A stretch of 64,000 nt of DNA from NCBI GenBank assembly GCA_037482015.1, contig JBBFKT010000011.1, forward strand, positions 1 through 64,000, in the 5' to 3' direction. Below, piece after piece: positions 18,645 through 27,577 of the stretch (position 1 is the first letter of the stretch; every line of letters starts with the position of its first letter). The stretch comes from Thermodesulforhabdaceae bacterium. Lineage in GTDB: Bacteria; Desulfobacterota; Syntrophobacteria; Syntrophobacterales; Thermodesulforhabdaceae. The notes below the pieces were generated by a model. The model saw only the letters and a program-made list of their open reading frames with translations, was not told the DNA's origin and made no database searches. The position numbers and the translations under genes are program-made.

Positions 18645-20090
18645 ATGATGGGAGAAAAAATCTGGTCTCTGGATGACCTTTTAAAAGCTACGGGTGGAGA
18701 GCTTATTTCGGGAAGCAGGCAGAGGGTTAATTTTTGCGGTATCAGCACAGATTCCAGAACCATTGAGCGGGGAAATGTCTTTGTGGCTCTCATCGGAGAG
18801 CGCTTCGACGGACACGATTTTTTAATGGAGGCTCTGGAAAAAGGCGCAGAATGTCTAATAGTCGAAAAACTACCCGACAGTTTCGACATTATGGCGTCAG
18901 GAACACGTCATGATGCCCCCATACACATCCCCACCATCATAAAAGTTCCCAGCACTCTTAAAGCGCTCGGCGACCTTGCCCACTATCATCGCTCTTCTTT
19001 CACAGGACCTGTTGTAGGTATTACGGGATCAAACGGGAAAACATCCACTAAGGAGATGATAGCCAGTGTTCTTGAAGGTTCCTTCCAGGTGCTGAAAAAC
19101 CCTATGAACTGGAACAACAACATCGGAGTCCCTCTCTCCCTCCTTCGCCTTGAAGATCACCACACAGCTATTGTGATAGAAATGGGCATAAACCATCTTA
19201 ACGAGATGGATGAACTCGTAGCCACGGCTGAACCTACAATTGGCGTGATAACAAACATACAGAAGGCTCACCTGGAAGGACTTGAATCGGAAGAACAGAT
19301 TTTTCGAGAAAAGACCAAGCTCTGGCGCGCACTCCCGAAAGAAAAAGGATGCGCTATTGTGAACCTTGATGATCCATGGCTTTTTAGAGCATCAGAAGAT
19401 CTCAAGAATGTTGCCATTTTGTACTTCAGTCTTAAAGGAAACGCCGATCTAACCGTAGACGGCGATGTCCAATGCTCCCGCAAAGGCACGTCTTTTATAG
19501 CAAGAAGCGGGAAGGATATGGCGGAGGTTAACCTGCCCGTTCTGGGAGAACACTTCGCTCTAAACGCTCTTGCGGCGCTAGCTGTTGGTATTCATCTGGG
19601 AATTTCTCTAGAAACCGGCGCAAAAAGGCTTTCTAACTGGAAGCCTGTATCTCATCGGATGGAGTGTCTGGTTCTCCATGACGGATCCGTCATCATTGAC
19701 GACACTTACAACGCAAACCCAGGATCAATGATTCGCGCAATAGAAACGGTTGCGAAGATGGCTTACAGTGAAAACAAACCCTTCATAGCCGTGATTGGCG
19801 ACATGAAGGAACTTGGGCACGCATCGGAAGAACTCCACAGGTTAGTTGGACAAAGTCTTGCAGAAAAAAAGCCTGCTGGCATATTTACTCTTGGAAGTCT
19901 TGCAAGCTTTATAGCTGAAGAAGGACGTAAGGCGGGAGTGCCTGTTGTAATAGAAGCTATGAATCATTCTACCCTTTTGGAAGCATTAACCGAACACTGG
20001 ATCCCCGGAGCATGGCTACTCGTAAAGGGATCCCGTTCAATGAGAATGGAACAAATTGTGGAAGGATTGGTTGCCGATGCAGAAACGTAA
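18645..20090 (+). CDS. murF: UDP-MurNAc-tripeptide D-alanyl-D-alanine ligase
   Basis: A Mur ligase of about 481 residues adding D-Ala-D-Ala to the UDP-MurNAc-tripeptide. It has GISTDSRTIERGNVFVALIG near the N-terminus, the ATP loop GITGSNGKTSTKEMI, NWNNNIGVPLSLL and IIDDTYNANPGSM, the family hallmark of MurF. The start at 18645 is preceded by AAAAGG; a GTG at 18639 is in frame. The gene runs directly into murD, with no room for the mraY gene normally found here. Confidence 0.95.
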   Translation: MMGEKIWSLDDLLKATGGELISGSRQRVNFCGISTDSRTIERGNVFVALIGERFDGHDFLMEALEKGAECLIVEKLPDSFDIMASGTRHDAPIHIPTIIKVPSTLKALGDLAHYHRSSFTGPVVGITGSNGKTSTKEMIASVLEGSFQVLKNPMNWNNNIGVPLSLLRLEDHHTAIVIEMGINHLNEMDELVATAEPTIGVITNIQKAHLEGLESEEQIFREKTKLWRALPKEKGCAIVNLDDPWLFRASEDLKNVAILYFSLKGNADLTVDGDVQCSRKGTSFIARSGKDMAEVNLPVLGEHFALNALAALAVGIHLGISLETGAKRLSNWKPVSHRMECLVLHDGSVIIDDTYNANPGSMIRAIETVAKMAYSENKPFIAVIGDMKELGHASEELHRLVGQSLAEKKPAGIFTLGSLASFIAEEGRKAGVPVVIEAMNHSTLLEALTEHWIPGAWLLVKGSRSMRMEQIVEGLVADAET

Positions 20091-21531
20091 AGTGCTTGTT
20101 GTAGGACTCGGAATTTCAGGAATATCCATCTGCGATGCTCTGGTGGGAGCACACCATAATGTGACAGCCTCACAGGAGAAACACGATGATGCATATCCAT
20201 TGATTGAGGTCACAGCTACGGATTCCAAGCCGCTTCAGGATTTAGGAATTTCAAAGGAAGTGCTGGATCGACTTTCAAGAGCCGGTTGCCGATTTGTGCT
20301 GGGATCAAACGATGTTGGAGACGTAAGACAGTTTCAGGAAATAATTGTAAGCCCGGGTGTGCCGTTAGACATACCTCTTCTTCAGGAAGCCCGAAAACAG
20401 GGCATTCCCATCGTGGGCGAACTTGAATGGGCGTGGCGACGGATTAACATGCCGGTTATAGCCGTCACAGGAACAAACGGAAAAACGACCACGACGGAAC
20501 TGATCGGGGTTGTTATGCACCGTTGGGGAAAGAGAACCTTTGTCGGTGGAAACATTGGTGTGCCTCTTACTCAAGCCGTCATGACCCCCAACCTTTGGGA
20601 TGTGGCGGTTCTGGAAGTTAGTAGTTTCCAGCTCGACACAGCCGACACCTTTGCTCCCGACATATTTGTTGTGCTGAACATTACCGAAGATCACCTGGAT
20701 CGCTACCCTTCCTTTGATGCCTATGCTCGCTCCAAGATATCCCCAATTCTGAGACAACAAAAGGGGCAATGGGCTATAGTCAATGGAGATGACGAAACAA
20801 TCACCAGGCTTGTTCGTGAAAATATCGATTGTGGAAAAATAAAGGAAGATCGGTTGATTTTCTGGAGCCGACGCAATTCCCTGGCTCACGGCTTCATCAC
20901 CGGAGATATCCTCAATGTAAAACTTCCCGAAAAATATGATTCCCCAATTAGAATATCCCTAGCTAACGAACGCCTTAAAGGCAATCACAACAAAGAAAAC
21001 ATGGCAGCGGCGGCTCTTGCCTGTATGCTCTTTGGCGTGCCACCTGAAATCATTGAAGAAGCCTTTGCGAACTTTTCACCCGGACACCACCGCATAGAAT
21101 GGGTTGACAGGATAAACGGAGTGGATTTTTACGACGATTCCAAAGCAACCAATGTTGATGCTGTAGTTAGAGCTCTTGAATGTTTCGAAGGAAGACGAGT
21201 ATGGCTCTTTCTGGGAGGGCGAGACAAAGGAGGGAGCTACGAAAAACTTCTCAAAAAGGCTTCCACGATATGCCGCGGTATATGTCTTTTTGGAGAAGCT
21301 CGCCCCCGAATCCTGGAAGCAATAAAGAGCCTTAAACTCGATTCTTCACTGGAGATTCTGGAAGGAGAAGATCTGGAAGAAGCCTTTTCGGCAGTTATTA
21401 AGCGAGTGCGTCCAGGGGAAGTAGTTCTGCTCTCACCAGCCTGTTCGTCCTTTGATCAATATCGAAGCTATGCAGAGCGAGGCGATCATTTTAAGCAACT
21501 GGTGAAAAGATGGAAAGTCCTAAACAACTGA
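20077..21531 (+). CDS. murD: UDP-MurNAc-L-alanine:D-glutamate ligase
   Basis: A Mur ligase of about 484 residues adding D-glutamate to UDP-MurNAc-L-Ala. It begins MQKRKVLVVGLGISG (a Rossmann-type UDP-binding loop), has the ATP loop VTGTNGKTTTTELIG, LEVSSFQLDT, NITEDHLDRY, GHHRIEWV and LGGRDKGG, all typical of MurD. Taking the ATG at 20077 the gene overlaps murF by 14 bases. It overlaps ftsW by 22 bases, a sign of tight translational coupling. Confidence 0.95.
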   Translation: MQKRKVLVVGLGISGISICDALVGAHHNVTASQEKHDDAYPLIEVTATDSKPLQDLGISKEVLDRLSRAGCRFVLGSNDVGDVRQFQEIIVSPGVPLDIPLLQEARKQGIPIVGELEWAWRRINMPVIAVTGTNGKTTTTELIGVVMHRWGKRTFVGGNIGVPLTQAVMTPNLWDVAVLEVSSFQLDTADTFAPDIFVVLNITEDHLDRYPSFDAYARSKISPILRQQKGQWAIVNGDDETITRLVRENIDCGKIKEDRLIFWSRRNSLAHGFITGDILNVKLPEKYDSPIRISLANERLKGNHNKENMAAAALACMLFGVPPEIIEEAFANFSPGHHRIEWVDRINGVDFYDDSKATNVDAVVRALECFEGRRVWLFLGGRDKGGSYEKLLKKASTICRGICLFGEARPRILEAIKSLKLDSSLEILEGEDLEEAFSAVIKRVRPGEVVLLSPACSSFDQYRSYAERGDHFKQLVKRWKVLNN

Positions 21532-22673
21532 ATGGCGTCGCTATTCGCCAGAGCGATCGAAGCAAAACCTGTGACATTTTATCAGTTGAACTCTGGATTA
21601 TTGTTGTTTCGCTTCTCGTCTTCGGAATAGTCTTTGTCTATAGCGCCAGCGCTCCCTACGCTATTCGCAAGGGATACAGTAGCTTTGCCTATGCTTTGCG
21701 TCAGGGAATTTACATAACAGGATGCCTTGTTATAATGTGGGGCATGCAAAAGATTCCGATAGATAGGCTCTTTCGATATTCCAAGCTACTGCTTTTCATA
21801 GCTGTTGTTCTTCTCGCCGGTCTTTTAATTCCGGGCGTTGGAGTAAGCTACAACCAGGCTTGCAGATGGTATCAGCTTCCCGGCGGCATTCATATTCAAC
21901 CGGCTGAATACGCTAAGGTGATCTGGATCATCTACTTAAGCGACGCCATTACAAGGCGAAGGGAAAAACTCGGAAATTTCTTCGAAGGACTTCTTTTATA
22001 CACAATACTTACTGGCTTCGTTGCAGGGCTAATCCTGAAAGAACCAGACTTCGGCAATGCCTTTCTTATCGGGTTGATAAGCTTAGTGCTTCTTGCAGCG
22101 GCTGGAGTGCCGTGGAGGCATTTTGGAATCTATGTTCCTATAGCCGTTTTTGTGTTCTATTTCTTTTTGTATCGAGTTCCTTACCGTTGGATACGGATTA
22201 AAGCAACCTACGATCCCTGGACAAATCCGCTAAAAGAAGGATACCACCTTTTACAGGCATGGACGGGGTTAGGATCAGGTGGACTCACAGGTCAGGGATT
22301 AGGAATGGGCATTCAAAAGCTTTCATACATCCCGGAGCCTTTCACAGACTTCATTTTTGCTGTAATCGGTCATGAACTGGGCTTTGTCGGAATTAGCTTG
22401 TTGGTTCTAATATTTTTCTTTCTTTTCATGGTGTTAAGGCGGACAATAGATCTTGTCAAAGACTTTCGCAAAAAATTACTGGCTCTTGGCATAACTACTC
22501 TTATCATGAGCCAAGCTGTGGGGAATATGGCGGTCGTCGTGGGAATACTTCCAACCAAAGGACTTCCTCTTCCCTTTATTTCCTACGGTGGAAGCAGTCT
22601 AATGGCGACCGGCATAGCAATGGGGATCATGTTGAGACTAATCAAAGAGGAAAGGGAAAACACCATTTTTTAA
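21510..22673 (+). CDS. ftsW: Septal peptidoglycan polymerase (SEDS protein)
   Basis: A 387-residue SEDS-family protein with about ten membrane helices. It polymerises lipid II into glycan strands at the septum with FtsI. Visible signatures include FVYSASAPYA near the first helix, WIIYLSDAITRR, LKEPDFGNAFLI (catalytic Asp region), the extracellular loop ending GLGMGIQKLSYIPEPFTDFIFAVIGHELGF, and FISYGGSSLMATGIAMGIML. Position between murD and murC, with ftsI in the same cluster, favours FtsW over RodA. Confidence 0.94.
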   Translation: MESPKQLNGVAIRQSDRSKTCDILSVELWIIVVSLLVFGIVFVYSASAPYAIRKGYSSFAYALRQGIYITGCLVIMWGMQKIPIDRLFRYSKLLLFIAVVLLAGLLIPGVGVSYNQACRWYQLPGGIHIQPAEYAKVIWIIYLSDAITRRREKLGNFFEGLLLYTILTGFVAGLILKEPDFGNAFLIGLISLVLLAAAGVPWRHFGIYVPIAVFVFYFFLYRVPYRWIRIKATYDPWTNPLKEGYHLLQAWTGLGSGGLTGQGLGMGIQKLSYIPEPFTDFIFAVIGHELGFVGISLLVLIFFFLFMVLRRTIDLVKDFRKKLLALGITTLIMSQAVGNMAVVVGILPTKGLPLPFISYGGSSLMATGIAMGIMLRLIKEERENTIF

Positions 22674-22758
22674 TCATCCTGGCAAAGCTGATCTGGCATA
22701 AGACGCTTTGGTAGTTTTTACTAACAGGTCATTTAGAATTAAAGGAGGAAAAGGGATC

Positions 22759-24222
22759 TTGAAGAAATATCCACCGTATCAACACGTTCATTTCGTTGGA
22801 ATTGGCGGTTCCGGAATGAGCGGAATCGCTGAAGTGCTTTTAAACTTAGGTTACCAGGTGTCGGGATCGGATTTGAAGGAAAGCGATACAACAAGGCGAC
22901 TTGCATCGCTTGGTGCAAAAATCTATATCGGTCACAGAAAAGAAAACATACATGGGGCTGATGTGGTTGTTTACTCTTCGGCGGTAAAGCCGGACAACCC
23001 CGAACTGGAGGAAGCAAGACGACTGAAACATGTGCCCATCATTCCCAGAGCAGAAATGCTTGCAGAGATAATGCGCATGAAACATTCTATCCTTGTGGCG
23101 GGGGCTCACGGTAAAACCACCACTACATCCATGATTGGCACTCTTCTTGTTGCGAGCGGATTCGACCCAACGGTTGTTATTGGTGGGAGGTTACGAGCCT
23201 GGGGATCTAACGCAAAAATGGGAATGGGAGATTTTTTTGTAGCCGAAGCTGATGAAAGCGACGGTTCTTTTCTTATGCTTTCTCCCACTATTGCAGTGGT
23301 CACTAACATAGACCTGGAACACCTGGATTACTACCGCGATATTAACCACATAGCCGAAACTTTCGTAAGTTTTCTAAACAAGATACCCTTCTACGGAAGC
23401 GCTATCGTTTGTCTGGACAATCTGATTACGCCAGCCACAATGAAAGCTGGCGGAGAGTTTTGTCCATCTTCTCATTATAACGAGCCGCAAAACTTTATGC
23501 GGACTCTAGTATTGCCATTTCTCAAGCGAAAAGTCATCACCTATGGCTTTTCCGCTGACGCCGACATACGAGCCGAAAATATCATACAAAATGGCTTCAA
23601 AAGCAGTTACCGGCTTATCATTCAGGGCAATCCTGCGGGAGAGATCCACCTGAATGTTCCAGGCATTCACAACGTGCTGAATTCTCTCGCAGCGGTGGGT
23701 GTGGGGCTCGAACTGGGACTGGAACCGGATAAGATAGCCGAGGGGCTCTCGCAATTTACAGGAGTTGACAGGAGATTTCACTTGAAAGGAGAAGCTCGAG
23801 GTATAACTGTTCTGGACGATTACGGGCACCATCCCCGTGAAATACAGGCTGTGCTGCATACTATGCACAATTGCTTTCCAGATAGGCGCAAAATTGTTGT
23901 TTTTCAGCCCCACAGATATACAAGGACGAAAGCCCTCATGAACGACTTTGCCCTATGCTTTGACTCCTGTAACGTTTTGATTATGACCGACATTTACTCC
24001 GCTGGAGAATCTCCTATTCCTGGCGTTACGGGAGAACTTCTAGCAAAAAAAGTTGCCGAATCGAAAACAGAGGTTGTGTATGTGCCCGGTCTGGAAGATG
24101 CTATTTACAAGCTTAAACAGATTGTCCAGAGTGGCGATGTGGTGCTGACTCTTGGAGCAGGCAATGTATGGACAGTGGGCGAAAGATTACTGGAACATCT
24201 TCAGGACAGTGTTAACTCATGA
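22759..24222 (+). CDS. murC: UDP-MurNAc:L-alanine ligase
   Basis: A Mur ligase of about 487 residues that adds L-alanine to UDP-MurNAc, the first amino-acid step. It has HFVGIGGSGMSGIAEVL, VSGSDLKES, the ATP loop VAGAHGKTTTTSMIG, EADESDGSFL, and DDYGHHPREI. The best start is a TTG at 22759, ten bases after AAAGGAGG and aligned with the usual N-terminus; an earlier in-frame TTG at 22708 has no ribosome site. murG, normally between ftsW and murC, is absent. Confidence 0.94.
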   Translation: MKKYPPYQHVHFVGIGGSGMSGIAEVLLNLGYQVSGSDLKESDTTRRLASLGAKIYIGHRKENIHGADVVVYSSAVKPDNPELEEARRLKHVPIIPRAEMLAEIMRMKHSILVAGAHGKTTTTSMIGTLLVASGFDPTVVIGGRLRAWGSNAKMGMGDFFVAEADESDGSFLMLSPTIAVVTNIDLEHLDYYRDINHIAETFVSFLNKIPFYGSAIVCLDNLITPATMKAGGEFCPSSHYNEPQNFMRTLVLPFLKRKVITYGFSADADIRAENIIQNGFKSSYRLIIQGNPAGEIHLNVPGIHNVLNSLAAVGVGLELGLEPDKIAEGLSQFTGVDRRFHLKGEARGITVLDDYGHHPREIQAVLHTMHNCFPDRRKIVVFQPHRYTRTKALMNDFALCFDSCNVLIMTDIYSAGESPIPGVTGELLAKKVAESKTEVVYVPGLEDAIYKLKQIVQSGDVVLTLGAGNVWTVGERLLEHLQDSVNS

Positions 24223-25169
24223 AAAGCCGGCTAGACCAAATTTTGCGATCAGCCTCTACAACGAAATCGGTGCTGATCAGGGAGAATGAAGATCTCTCAA
24301 AGCGAACAACTTTCCGTATCGGCGGAAAAGCGAAATTATTTATTGAGCCTTTTGATGAGATCGCTCTGGGAACTCTGGTTAAATTTTTTCATGATCATCA
24401 TATTCCCTGGAAGATCATCGGAGCGGGCAGCAACGTGCTTGTAAACGACGAAGGAGTAGAGGAACCCATCGTAAGTCTTCGATCCTTCAAGCATGACATA
24501 AACGTGGAGTCAGAAACGGTTACAGTTGCAGGAAAACATTCAAGCCGAAAGATTGTTGTCTCAGTTGACGCCGGTATGAGTCTAAAACAGGTTCTTAGAT
24601 TATGTGCGCGTTTTGGCTGGGGCGGTTGCGAATTTCTCACTGGCATTCCTGCAACTATAGGTGGAGCTGTTTTCATGAACGCTGGAACATCCGACGGCGT
24701 GATGGCGGATATCATTTCTCAAATTGAACTTATGACGCCGTCGGGAGAAATTTTTTCAACCAATGTAAGTGCCTTTTCGCCCGGATACAGATCGTTAGGC
24801 ATCCCGGAAGGACATATTGTTCTTAAAGCCAGACTGGAGCTTGTTGAAGAAACTCCGGAAAGAGTTTTCCAGCGCATGCGGGCAATCTTTCTAAAGCGCA
24901 AGTCAACTCAACCCATTACCCATCCCTCAGCCGGATGTATTTTCAAAAACCCTCCTGCGCCTCATCCTCCTGCCGGATGGCTTATTGATCAATGCGGACT
25001 CAAGGGATGCAGAATTGGTGACGCTCAGATTAGCCCAATTCACGCCAACTGGATAGTGAATCTTGGGAATGCCAAATCCCGTGAAGTGAGAGAACTCATA
25101 AATTATGCCAGAGAAAAAGTGCTGCAAAAATTTGGAATACGCTTAGAAGAAGAAATCAAACTGTGGTAG
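24219..25169 (+). CDS. murB: UDP-N-acetylenolpyruvoylglucosamine reductase
   Basis: A 316-residue FAD-dependent reductase producing UDP-MurNAc. FAD-binding blocks are GAGSNVLVNDEG and GIPATIGGAVFMNAG. The proton-donor position, Ser in E. coli MurB (GSFFKNP), is Cys here in AGCIFKNP, a substitution seen in part of the family. The start overlaps the murC stop by four bases (ATGA). It is the last gene of the cluster; ftsQ, ftsA and ftsZ do not follow. Confidence 0.94.
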   Translation: MKSRLDQILRSASTTKSVLIRENEDLSKRTTFRIGGKAKLFIEPFDEIALGTLVKFFHDHHIPWKIIGAGSNVLVNDEGVEEPIVSLRSFKHDINVESETVTVAGKHSSRKIVVSVDAGMSLKQVLRLCARFGWGGCEFLTGIPATIGGAVFMNAGTSDGVMADIISQIELMTPSGEIFSTNVSAFSPGYRSLGIPEGHIVLKARLELVEETPERVFQRMRAIFLKRKSTQPITHPSAGCIFKNPPAPHPPAGWLIDQCGLKGCRIGDAQISPIHANWIVNLGNAKSREVRELINYAREKVLQKFGIRLEEEIKLW

Positions 25170-25178
25170 GCAGACCGT

Positions 25179-25194
25179 GGGACGATATCGTCCC
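25179..25194. terminator. 16-base perfect palindrome between convergent genes
   Basis: GGGACGATATCGTCCC lies ten bases after the murB stop and just before the end of the oppositely oriented gene. As RNA it could end either transcript, but there is no clear run of T on either side, so a bidirectional termination role is only a guess; a protein-binding site is also possible. Confidence 0.35.
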
Positions 25195-25216
25195 TGAGAT
25201 TACTCCTGAAAGCTTT

Positions 25217-26077
25217 TTACTTCTTTGCTGCAGCCATAACGTGACGATAAACGACATAGGAAAGAGCAAAAATCTGATCGAGAACGGGAAAATGCCTTGT
25301 TATGGTTTCGTCGAAACGGAAGACGACTCTTGGTTCAAATTCTTCATCTCCCTTCCAGAAAATCAATAAAACCGGAACCCTGGGAAAAACCTGGAAAACA
25401 TAAGCTCTATCGCCCTTGTTCTCTCTAACAGCACCCAAAAGTTGTGCCGCTCTATCAAAGTAAGAAACATCTATCTGAAAAAGCTCTTCAAGTGGTCTTG
25501 TGGGAAGCTGATGAGGACCGTAAAAGAACACGTTTCCACCAGGAATATCCTTCTCACCCACCCATTTCCCAACTGGATCGACCGGTTCCGAATGAATGAG
25601 ATAATGAAGCACTACAAGAGCAAGTTCAAAATCAACCCGGTCATAGGGAAGAGGTTCTACGAATTCTATAACTTTTTCTTTTACCACACAGCGCACGGAA
25701 CTGGAGAGAAAAGGCACTACGTAAGCTCCCGATGTCTTATCAAAGGAAACTTTTGCTCTTTGGCAAACTTCATCTGGATCTCTGGAAGCAATCTCATCCC
25801 ACAAGGTGGGATCAACCTGGTCGGGTTCTTCATAAATCCCTTTTTGAGAGCTGTTTTTGAGAACTGAATATATCAATCGTATAGCCTGATGGAATTCAGA
25901 ACGGGGCACAAGCACCTGTCCCCAGCCTTTTTGTATAACAAACAAACCATCATAGGCTGTTTCTTCAAATGATCTAATCCAGAAGGGAAGCCCCTCCCTT
26001 TCCAGAGCATCGGCAACAATGTCGGCTTCAAATCGGTTAGCAAGAGTGTAAACGGGAACGTATGTTTCTTTTTCCAT
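25217..26077 (-). CDS. DUF2007-like plus DUF3786-like protein, function unknown
   Basis: A 286-residue soluble protein with two parts. Residues 1-75 (VPVYTLANRFEADIVADALEREGLPFWIRS) look like DUF2007, a putative signal-transducing domain. Residues about 110-285 resemble DUF3786, a domain found mainly in anaerobes, ending in PVLLIFWKGDEEFEPRVVFRFDETITRHFPV. A segment at about 90-105 rich in acidic residues (DPTLWDEIASRDPDEVC) links the two. Ribosome site AGGA lies eight bases before the ATG. It converges on murB and is followed upstream by tRNA-Pro. Domain names rest on recalled patterns. Confidence 0.65.
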   Translation of the reverse strand: MEKETYVPVYTLANRFEADIVADALEREGLPFWIRSFEETAYDGLFVIQKGWGQVLVPRSEFHQAIRLIYSVLKNSSQKGIYEEPDQVDPTLWDEIASRDPDEVCQRAKVSFDKTSGAYVVPFLSSSVRCVVKEKVIEFVEPLPYDRVDFELALVVLHYLIHSEPVDPVGKWVGEKDIPGGNVFFYGPHQLPTRPLEELFQIDVSYFDRAAQLLGAVRENKGDRAYVFQVFPRVPVLLIFWKGDEEFEPRVVFRFDETITRHFPVLDQIFALSYVVYRHVMAAAKK

Positions 26078-26165
26078 AGGAATGTCCTAAATTGTGTAAA
26101 GGGCACACTTTTTAGCGCGCCGCAATGTTTGAGGTTTAATTCGAAAAACTGCAGGAGCTTTTCAG

Positions 26166-26243
26166 TGGTCGGGGCGAGCGGATTTGAACCACCGACCCCC
26201 TGCTCCCAAGGCAGGTGCGCTAACCAGGCTGCGCTACGCCCCG
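26166..26243 (-). tRNA. tRNA-Pro (UGG)
   Basis: On the minus strand the sequence folds as a full cloverleaf: acceptor stem CGGGGCG/CGCCCCG, anticodon stem CCTGC/GCAGG enclosing loop CTTGGGA (anticodon TGG), T-arm with GGTTCAAATCC, and an encoded 3-prime CCA (26166-26168). It reads proline codon CCA and, by wobble, others. It stands alone between a hypothetical gene and a glycosyltransferase gene. Confidence 0.97.
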
Positions 26244-26375
26244 ACTGAGCGTGATTCTGCCTACCATATTGTTTGGACAAATGCAAGCTGTTTGTAAGGA
26301 AAGCCCTTATCTCCTGTTAAAATCTTTCTTAAGCAGTTTCAAAACATTCGTATGTGCCGTGCCTTTCAAAATTTA

Positions 26376-27566
26376 TCACAGTTGCAATCCGCCAAGAACT
26401 TTTTCGGCGCGGCACCTCCAGGAATAGCTATTAACGAGAACCTCTCTGGCTTTGCGTCCCAGTTGAACTCTCAGTTCAGGATGATCCCGCAAAAGAGAAA
26501 GAGCATTGCACCAGGCAGCAGGATCATTGGGCGGGACAAGAAGTCCTGTTACGCCTGGTTCTATGACCTCTCGCAAGCTCTCCAGATCTGAAGCAATAAC
26601 TGGTACCCCTGCTGCCATATACTCAAATAGCTTAAGTGGCGATACATGCCATGCTTCGTCAATGTTTTTGGAAACATTCGATATAAAAGGTTGAGCTGGT
26701 AATAGAGCTACATCCATAAACGAGCAGATATAACCAATAAGTGCGTGAGGAATAAAGCCGTAAAACATTACGTTAGGTGGTATAAATCCGTTTTTGATAC
26801 ATCTTCTGTTCCACAAAGCCACTTCATTCTTGTTACCGCCCACAATATGGAAGTTCGCCCAGGGACACAGGTGGACAATCTCTGATATAATCTCCATGCC
26901 TTTGCCAGGATAAAGACTGCCCACATACCCTACCTGGAGCCTATCTGGGGGCATATTTGAAAACACACTGCGAAAATGATTTGCTTCATCTTCAAAACCA
27001 ACGGGAACCGAAGCGTTAAAGTCTTCCGGGTCTGCTCCATCATGAGCCACACACAGCTTATATGACAAATCGGACACGTAAGATGTCTTGTTCCCTTTAA
27101 GGAATCCTTCCCTGCTCAAATAGCAAGCCAGCCCTTGAGTAATAGCCACAATTCGTTTGAGAGAGGGCATAGCTATAAGGCGTTTAAGTAAAACTCGTTT
27201 CAAAAGAGTTCTCGGTTTTGCGTGAATTTCATAAACAGATGGGATGCCAAGCGTTGCTACTCCGAAACATGCTTCAAGAGAACGGCTATAAACAAGATCA
27301 GGAAAATATTTCTTAGCTTCCCAGATGCTACGAATAACATACAAAGGATCAGTTGCAGAGCCATCCCAGGAGGGGATTGGTTTGAGCCCGAATTTATGTT
27401 TCACTCTATAATAATCAAAGACAACAGGAAGATCATCTGTTTCGAACTTACCAACCAAAAGCACATCGTGTCCCAGCAATGAGAAGGCTTCACACATTTT
27501 CATCACATTTACACTGTTTGCTGCAGTTGAAGGGAACCTGGATCTGGAAAGATAGATAATTTTCAC
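26376..27566 (-). CDS. Glycosyltransferase, GT4 family
   Basis: A 396-residue GT-B-fold glycosyltransferase, probably retaining and nucleotide-sugar dependent, building a surface polysaccharide or glycolipid at the cytoplasmic face. Visible features are MKIIYLSRSRFPSTAANSVNVMKM at the N-terminus, QVGYVGSLYPGKGMEII at the start of the donor domain, and the E-x7-E segment FEYMAAGVPVIASDLESLREVIE followed by GLLVPPNDP. It starts 11 bases after the flippase gene and is surely co-transcribed with it. Confidence 0.85.
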   Translation of the reverse strand: MKIIYLSRSRFPSTAANSVNVMKMCEAFSLLGHDVLLVGKFETDDLPVVFDYYRVKHKFGLKPIPSWDGSATDPLYVIRSIWEAKKYFPDLVYSRSLEACFGVATLGIPSVYEIHAKPRTLLKRVLLKRLIAMPSLKRIVAITQGLACYLSREGFLKGNKTSYVSDLSYKLCVAHDGADPEDFNASVPVGFEDEANHFRSVFSNMPPDRLQVGYVGSLYPGKGMEIISEIVHLCPWANFHIVGGNKNEVALWNRRCIKNGFIPPNVMFYGFIPHALIGYICSFMDVALLPAQPFISNVSKNIDEAWHVSPLKLFEYMAAGVPVIASDLESLREVIEPGVTGLLVPPNDPAAWCNALSLLRDHPELRVQLGRKAREVLVNSYSWRCRAEKVLGGLQL

Positions 27567-27577
27567 TACTACACTCC

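Noticed and set aside
25163-25369. 68-residue frame on the plus strand after murB
   Set aside because: It overlaps the opposite-strand DUF3786 gene, has no ribosome site and no recognisable content.
25873-26286. 137-residue minus-strand frame over tRNA-Pro
   Set aside because: It runs across a good tRNA and the DUF2007 gene in another frame.
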